NCBI RefSeq assembly: GCF_001528665.1
Contig: NZ_BBYJ01000015.1
Coordinates: 184,464 to 231,650 of the forward strand
Reading direction: 5' to 3'
Source: Microtetraspora malaysiensis
Lineage (GTDB): Bacteria > Actinomycetota > Actinomycetes > Streptosporangiales > Streptosporangiaceae
DNA: 47,187 nt
Made by a program: the position numbers and the translations under genes. The notes under the pieces were generated by a model, which ran no database searches, was not told where the DNA came from, and saw only the letters and a program-made list of their open reading frames with translations. Below are positions 42,386 to 47,187 of this stretch, in pieces. The number at the start of each line of letters is the position of its first letter. The stretch's first letter is position 1.

Positions 42386-42466
42386 GGCCGTGTCCGGCAC
42401 GTCATGCCCTGCCGCGCGCGGTCCGGATGGCGCTTCGTCACGTTGTCGCCCACCCGCGAATCAGCG

Positions 42467-42491
42467 GGCGAATATGATCAGTCGATTCGCC
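42467..42491. terminator. hairpin downstream of the helicase operon
   Basis: GGCGAAT (42467-42473) and ATTCGCC (42485-42491), loop 11 with TGATCA inside. It sits between the end of the operon (42536) and the next gene start (42373), and could be a weak terminator or an operator of the CysRS-like gene. Confidence 0.35.
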
Positions 42492-42535
42492 GCGATTGTG
42501 CTCGATGCCCCCCGTGAAACTTCACCAGGCCGGCC

Positions 42536-44380
42536 TCAGGAGTCGAGGAAGCCGAGGATGTCCCGGTCGCCGCGCTCCCGCAGCCGGGCCACGATCTCGT
42601 CGCGGGCCGCGCCCTCCGGTAGGCCGATGCGCGCCCCGATGAGCCGCAGGCCCTCGGCCTCGGAGGCCACCGGAGCGGTGTAGCCGATCAGGTGCAGCGC
42701 CCGGTTGAGCGGGGCCAGGCCGGGCGCGGCGGTCGGAAGGAAGCGGGTCAGCAGCTCACCGCCGTCGGAGACGGTCATGAAGACGTGGTCGCCCTCCGAC
42801 GCGTTGTATCCCGCGAGCACCGGCCGGATGGACCCCATCGTCGGCTGGTTGTGCCAGCTGATCACCACGTCCCCGGACGGGGTGGAGGCGGTGAGCTGGC
42901 CGCCGGGAGCCATCCCGAGGTGCGCGGCGAACCCGGTCGGCAACGGCGATCCCGAGCCGCGCAGGTGCTCCGGATTGATGTCCACCCGGTGCCACCAGCG
43001 GCCGTCCCTGCTGCGGAAGCAGCGGCGGGTCATCGACACGTCCCGGCGCGGCTGGTACGGCTCGGCCTGTTCCTGGCCCGCCACCCGGATCCAGCCGCGC
43101 TGCGTGCGCTCGAACCCCGGCCCCCCGGCGTACGCGCGGACGGAGCTCTCGCTCACCTCGTACCGGGAGGTGAGGTTGTTGACGATCGTGCTGACCGACG
43201 CCTCGCCGCCCGCCCGCTCGATCTCGCGCGTGATCATCTCGCGGATGCCGAGGTACTCCTCGCCGCCCCAGCGGCGCAGGCCGTACTTGTTGCGGTCGAG
43301 GCGCAGGAACCGGTCGTCCGCGGTGAGCTGGTTGCGGATGCCGACCAGGCTGTAGTCCTCGCCGATCCGCGCCTGGATCTCCTCCGGTGACAGCGCGGTG
43401 CCGGCGACGGCCAGCACGGCCTCGGCCTTGTCGTTGACGCTGCGCGGCCACGGGACCACGTGCTCCTCCAGCACGCGCAGGTGCGGCACGGCGGCGAGCC
43501 AGCGCTCGGCGACGTCTTCGCGTATGCCGAGCTGGGCGGTGAGGGACACCGCCTCGGCGAGCGGGCGCGGGCCGTCGGCGAAGAGCTGCCGCGTCTTCTC
43601 CCGCAGCTCGTCGGCGCCTCCGGCGATCAGCCAGCCGTCCACCTGGTCGTAGCCGCTGAGCAGCGTGCGCAGGAACCGCCAGGCGGGGATCTTCAGCGTG
43701 GCGAGATCGGCGCGGTGCCACGGCACCGCCGCCGCCAGGTCGTCGGCCGGTACGGCGGAGCCGAGACGGCCGCGGAGCCAGTTCAGGTGCGCGGTCAGCG
43801 GGGCGGCGTCGGGTGAGGCGAGCCACGACTCGACGTGCTCGCGCAGGTCGCGCTCGATCTGCCGGATGCGCTCGCGGGTCACCGAGAACCGCTGGGCCAG
43901 CTCGTCCAGCGTCACCCGCTGCTCGGCGTAGAGCCGGTCCCTGGCGATCGCGCGCTGCCGGTCGTCGAGCTTGGCGAAGACCTCGTCGATGATCTCGGGG
44001 ATGGGGCGCTCAGGAAGCGCGGGCGCGACCGGGGCGCCGGGCTCGTCCTCCATCGGCTCGGTCTCCAGGAGCTTGCCGATGACGCCGGCGAACAGGTTCT
44101 GTACGGTGTCGCGCGAGCCGGGTGTCTGCAGGCTCTCCTGCGGGTTGGTGAACCTCAGCAACGGCAGGATGTCCCCGAGCGCCAGGTGCCCCCAGCACGC
44201 CGTGGCGAGATCGGCCAGCCGGGAGACGACCCGCTCGATCCCCACCGCCGCACACGCCCGATCGAGCGGAATCGCCTGCCACCACGCGTCTGGAAGACCG
44301 GGGTCGCTCGCGATCGGCTCGACCTGACTGGGGGCGGTCCAGCGCAGGGGAGGCACGATGTCGCTCAAGCTAAGGTTCAT
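42536..44380 (-). CDS. sigma region 4/HARE-like winged-helix protein with shared C-terminal domain
   Basis: 614 aa. A helical N-terminus (1-110) of unknown type comes first. At 138-188 lies a sigma-70 region 4-like HTH (LDDRQRAIARDRLYAEQRVT, then LDELAQRFSVTRERIRQIER) very like the -35-recognising helix of housekeeping sigma factors, but no region 2 is present. A middle helical part is followed at about 312-435 by two winged-helix units (ALSPEEIQARIGEDYSLVGI; EMITREIERAGGEASVSTIV) resembling HARE-HTH domains, which have been proposed to read modified DNA. At 448-614 is a domain beginning TRRCFRSRDGRWWHRVDI and ending LRERGDRDILGFL, repeated in the gene at 46496. Last gene of the operon, 48 bases after the helicase. 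A regulator or DNA-sensor subunit is likely; exact role unknown. Confidence 0.7.
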   Translation of the reverse strand: MNLSLSDIVPPLRWTAPSQVEPIASDPGLPDAWWQAIPLDRACAAVGIERVVSRLADLATACWGHLALGDILPLLRFTNPQESLQTPGSRDTVQNLFAGVIGKLLETEPMEDEPGAPVAPALPERPIPEIIDEVFAKLDDRQRAIARDRLYAEQRVTLDELAQRFSVTRERIRQIERDLREHVESWLASPDAAPLTAHLNWLRGRLGSAVPADDLAAAVPWHRADLATLKIPAWRFLRTLLSGYDQVDGWLIAGGADELREKTRQLFADGPRPLAEAVSLTAQLGIREDVAERWLAAVPHLRVLEEHVVPWPRSVNDKAEAVLAVAGTALSPEEIQARIGEDYSLVGIRNQLTADDRFLRLDRNKYGLRRWGGEEYLGIREMITREIERAGGEASVSTIVNNLTSRYEVSESSVRAYAGGPGFERTQRGWIRVAGQEQAEPYQPRRDVSMTRRCFRSRDGRWWHRVDINPEHLRGSGSPLPTGFAAHLGMAPGGQLTASTPSGDVVISWHNQPTMGSIRPVLAGYNASEGDHVFMTVSDGGELLTRFLPTAAPGLAPLNRALHLIGYTAPVASEAEGLRLIGARIGLPEGAARDEIVARLRERGDRDILGFLDS

Positions 44381-44428
44381 GCAGGTCCAACCGGCAAGGG
44401 GAATATATCCGCAGTTCAGACTATGGGA

Positions 44429-46489
44429 TCAGGCGGGAAGGAAGGGACTTGCCCGTCCGGTGTGGGACACGTAGAGCATCTCGCTGGCCCGTGTGCATGC
44501 CACGTAAAGGAGCCCCCGTTCGCGTTGCAGATCGTGAGCCCGAGCCGTCGGATCCTCGGCGGCGGGGGTCAGTGCCTCGGGTGCCGGAACGATTCCGTCA
44601 GCCACGCCTATCACGGCCACCCGACGGAATTCCAGCCCCTTCATGCCGTGCAGCATCGTCACCTTGACGCTGATCCCGGCCTGCTGTAGCGCCGCGCGCG
44701 CGGCCCGTACCAGGTCGGTGCTGCGGGCCGCCACGGCGATCTCGCTCTCGGGCACGCCGTCGGCCAGCCACGACGAAAGGTGGGACACCAGCCCGGCGAG
44801 CTCCGCCTCCTGGGAGACGTATCCGAGAACCGTCGGACGCGGCCCGTGCTGCAGCGCGCGATAGCCGTGCAGCTCCGCGATGCCCTCGACGAGGCCGTCC
44901 GCGGGGCCGCCGCCGCGCAGCCGGATGCCGAACGACAGGATCTCGTGCGGCAGCCGGTAGGAGATCTTGAGGTGGAACCTCCGGACCGGGATGCCGAGCC
45001 CGGCCAGCGCCACGCGGGTGTCGAACATCCGCTGGTGCGGGTCCCCGACGATGAACATGTCGTTCGGGGCGAGCGGCACCGCCGCGCGCAGCAGCCGCCA
45101 CTGCGCCGGGTGCAGGTCCTGCGCCTCGTCCACCACGATGTGCCGGTACGGCTCCCGCCCCGGAGCCTCGTCACCCAGCATGTCGCCGGTGGACCGGCCC
45201 AGCAGCTCCGCCGCCTCGGAGGCGAGCTGGAGCAGCGTGCGGCGGCCGGACGCCCGCAGCCGCTCCTCGACGTGCTGCACGGCCCGCCAGACGGTGGTGC
45301 GGATCTCCGGGGACAGCTCGACGGTGCGGCCGGAACGCGGGGCGGCGAGGTACTCGTCGAGGGTGCGCAGGTTCTGCGAGAGGATCACCTGCTCCCACTC
45401 GCGCAGCAGGAACGCGGCACCGAACCGGCTGCCCGCCGCCTCCTTCCACAGCGCGGCCAGGTCGCCGGTGCCGACGAGGGTCGGCGGGCGGCCCTCCGCC
45501 TCGGACACGATCCGGTGCGCGAGGCGGTCCACGTTGCGTACCTCGATGCGCTCGCGCACCGTCTCGTCATCGATGATCAGGTCGAGCCGCGCGGCCAGCT
45601 CCGACGCCAGCGCCTGGGAGAAGGTGACCAGCAGGACGGGGCCGGCCCCGGCCCTGGCGAGATAGGCGGCCCGGTGCAGGACGATGACGGTCTTTCCGGT
45701 GCCCGCGCCTCCGGTCACCAGCGTGGACTGGTCGTAGCGCTCCCAGTTGGAGTAGGTGTGCTGCGGCGGATAGAGGAACGTGGCCCAGTGCGGGGCGTTG
45801 AGTATCCGGTCCAGCTCCTGCTGACTGGTGGCGAAGGCCGCCCGCCCCGGGCTGCGCTGCAGCGCCGCCACCAGGTCGTCGGGGTCGATCTCGCCGGGCT
45901 CCATGCAGCGGCAGCCGTCCAGCTCCGACCAGGCGGCGGCCAGCGAGCCGCCCTTGACCAGCGCCATCAGCGGCGCGAGCTGACTCTCCGGCAGGAACGG
46001 CTCGATCCCGGTGAGGTGCGCCTCCGACGTCATCAACCGCAGCAGCGGGAGCAGGGTCGGGTCGATGCCGATGTCGAGCAGGTCGTTGTCGCAGAACATC
46101 TCGAACAGGCGGTCCCGGCTGCGCCGCGACGCCCGATGCAGCGCGGCCTCCGACTCGTCGATCGCCACGGCGTCCCACACCTCGACGACACCGATGGCCG
46201 AGTTGACGCCGACGCGGTGCCGCTGCGCGTACGACCACGCCTCGTCGTCCGGCAGCACGGTCAGCAGCCAGTAGGTGTCCTCATGCCGTACGACGACGCC
46301 GCGGTGGCCGGCGGACAGGCGCAGGGTCGCCACGCGGGGGTCCCGGCCGTTGCGCACCCGCTCCGGATGCGGCGCGGCGAGGGAGTTGTTCAGGAACCGG
46401 CGCAGCGCGACGGCGGCGTCCCGCCGGGTCTGGCTGTCCAGCGCGGCGAGCTTCCGGACGAAGTCCGGTGAAATGACGAGGTTCGGCAT
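44429..46489 (-). CDS. RelE/ParE-like domain fused to UvrD-type SF1 helicase
   Basis: 686 aa. Residues 1-95 follow the RelE/ParE fold: FVRKLAALDSQTRRDAAVAL, DPRVATLRLSAGHRGVVVRH, YWLLTVLPDDEAWSYAQRHR. A helical linker (100-235) follows. The SF1A helicase has motif I TGGAGTGKT (259-267), motif II VVDEAQD (452-458), motif III VGDPHQRMF (481-489), motif IV SYRLPHEI (510-517), motif V MLHGMKGLEF (612-621) and motif VI LLYVACTRAS (660-669). All motor motifs are intact. The toxin-like domain may bind ribosomes or nucleic acid; without structural comparison its activity is open. Six bases after the gene at 46496, so co-transcribed. A defence or repair role is suggested by the architecture. Confidence 0.85.
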   Translation of the reverse strand: MPNLVISPDFVRKLAALDSQTRRDAAVALRRFLNNSLAAPHPERVRNGRDPRVATLRLSAGHRGVVVRHEDTYWLLTVLPDDEAWSYAQRHRVGVNSAIGVVEVWDAVAIDESEAALHRASRRSRDRLFEMFCDNDLLDIGIDPTLLPLLRLMTSEAHLTGIEPFLPESQLAPLMALVKGGSLAAAWSELDGCRCMEPGEIDPDDLVAALQRSPGRAAFATSQQELDRILNAPHWATFLYPPQHTYSNWERYDQSTLVTGGAGTGKTVIVLHRAAYLARAGAGPVLLVTFSQALASELAARLDLIIDDETVRERIEVRNVDRLAHRIVSEAEGRPPTLVGTGDLAALWKEAAGSRFGAAFLLREWEQVILSQNLRTLDEYLAAPRSGRTVELSPEIRTTVWRAVQHVEERLRASGRRTLLQLASEAAELLGRSTGDMLGDEAPGREPYRHIVVDEAQDLHPAQWRLLRAAVPLAPNDMFIVGDPHQRMFDTRVALAGLGIPVRRFHLKISYRLPHEILSFGIRLRGGGPADGLVEGIAELHGYRALQHGPRPTVLGYVSQEAELAGLVSHLSSWLADGVPESEIAVAARSTDLVRAARAALQQAGISVKVTMLHGMKGLEFRRVAVIGVADGIVPAPEALTPAAEDPTARAHDLQRERGLLYVACTRASEMLYVSHTGRASPFLPA

Positions 46490-46495
46490 CTCCGG

Positions 46496-47187
46496 CTAAC
46501 CCAACAGGGAGAGGATGTCGCGGTCCCCTCGCTCTCGAAGGCGGGTGAGAAGTTCGGTCTCGTCCACGGGGCCGGCCAGGCCGATCCTGGTGGCGATGAC
46601 CCGGAACGCCTGCTCGCGGGTGCCCCCGGGCGCGGTGTAGCCCACCAACCGGAGCGCCCGCGCGGTCGCGTCCCCGCCGCTCGCCGCCGGCAGGTGCCGT
46701 ACCCGCAGCATCCCCTCGTCCGAGAGCGTCAGGAAGATGTGGCTTCCCTCCTTGGCCGCCATCTCTGTGAGGATCGGCTGGAGCGATCCGAGGGCCGGAT
46801 GGGCCTGCCACGAGAGCGTGACGTCCCCGGCGGCGCTTCGCACGGTACGGCTGCCGCCCGGCGAGATCCCGAGATAGGCGGCGAACCCACTGGGCAAGGA
46901 GATCTCCGCTCCTTCCAGATGCTGCGCGGTCACGTCGACCCGCAGCCACCAGCGCCCGTCGGGCTGGCGGAAGCAGCGCCGGGTGAGCGCGACGTCCTTC
47001 AACTGGCCTTGCTGCATCGCCGGCGCGGCCGGCGGGAAACCGGGCGCGCCGCCTGGCGCGAAGCCCGGAGCGTGCCCCGGGCCCGGTGCGGGCGCGCCCT
47101 GCGGCGCTCCCGGAGGCGTGTGCGGGGCCGGCGCTTCCGGCGGCGGGCCGGAGACCGGGGCTCCCGGCGCCGGGGCGGGAGCGGGCG
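46496..47187 (-). CDS. protein with the shared C-terminal domain, 5' partial at window edge
   Basis: The frame is open to the right edge, so the true start lies outside; Met at 47017 is internal. The first visible 57 residues are a Pro/Ala/Gly linker (PAPGAPVSGPPPEAP, GFAPGGAPGFPP). Residues after it form a domain of about 165 aa: LTRRCFRQPDGRWWLRVDVT, LPSGFAAYLGISPGG, SHIFLTLSDEG, RALRLVGYTAP, LRERGDRDILSLLG. This is clearly homologous, roughly half identical, to residues 448-614 of the protein encoded at 42536. The domain is not one I recognise. First visible gene of the helicase operon. Confidence 0.75.
   Translation of the reverse strand, partial: PAPAPAPGAPVSGPPPEAPAPHTPPGAPQGAPAPGPGHAPGFAPGGAPGFPPAAPAMQQGQLKDVALTRRCFRQPDGRWWLRVDVTAQHLEGAEISLPSGFAAYLGISPGGSRTVRSAAGDVTLSWQAHPALGSLQPILTEMAAKEGSHIFLTLSDEGMLRVRHLPAASGGDATARALRLVGYTAPGGTREQAFRVIATRIGLAGPVDETELLTRLRERGDRDILSLLG

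Overview
This is a high-GC, gene-dense window from an actinobacterium. A mycothiol gene (mshB), GTG/TTG starts, many 4-base start/stop overlaps, apparently leaderless promoters, an actinobacterial Erm methyltransferase and two actinobacterial succinate dehydrogenase operons all point that way. The gene mix suggests the Streptosporangiales, but that is inference. No rRNA, tRNA, CRISPR array, insertion sequence or integrase was seen.

Layout. 1-8879: chromosomal type IV secretion-like cluster on the + strand: a MinD-like ATPase (cut by the left edge), a relay of three micro-ORFs in an 89-bp tandem repeat, a VirB4-type ATPase, a VirB6/TrbL-type membrane protein, a VirB8-like protein and a transglycosylase-NlpC/P60 cell-wall enzyme. 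8885-10361: Nudix hydrolase and a Tyr/Pro-rich membrane protein. 10502-13962 (-): sdhCAB of the mycobacterial Sdh1 type. 14266-20336: a double histidine kinase with one dead half, a NarL-type response regulator, and a MacB-like ABC transporter. 20393-24913: LysR regulator divergent from a second, di-heme type sdhCAB. 25099-28896: Phd-like protein, TetR, two tandem RibD-C reductases and an SDR. 28932-29893: Erm rRNA methylase behind a Cys-alternating leader peptide. 29991-30817 (-): HTH plus Clp-N pair. 30946-35507: VIT1-type metal transporter divergent from an asymmetric ABC exporter pair, with DtxR/IdeR-like boxes between. 35620-38999: S9 peptidase, mshB and a DUF6113-like protein. 39045-42373: HExxH membrane protein, TetR and FAD monooxygenase, and an eroded cysteinyl-tRNA synthetase-like protein. 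42536-47187 (-, cut by the right edge): a three-gene operon with a RelE-like/SF1 helicase fusion flanked by two proteins that share an unrecognised C-terminal domain. One of these also carries a sigma region 4 helix-turn-helix and HARE-like winged helices.

The most unusual items are the right-edge helicase operon, the Cys-alternating leader of erm, the micro-ORF relay between the MinD-like and VirB4 genes, the kinase-pseudokinase fusion, the complementary loss of ATP-site motifs in the ABC pair, the catalytic-core-deleted CysRS/MshC relative, and the CHxCRH cluster in the Sdh1 membrane anchor. All family names come from reading translated motifs by eye; no database search was run.
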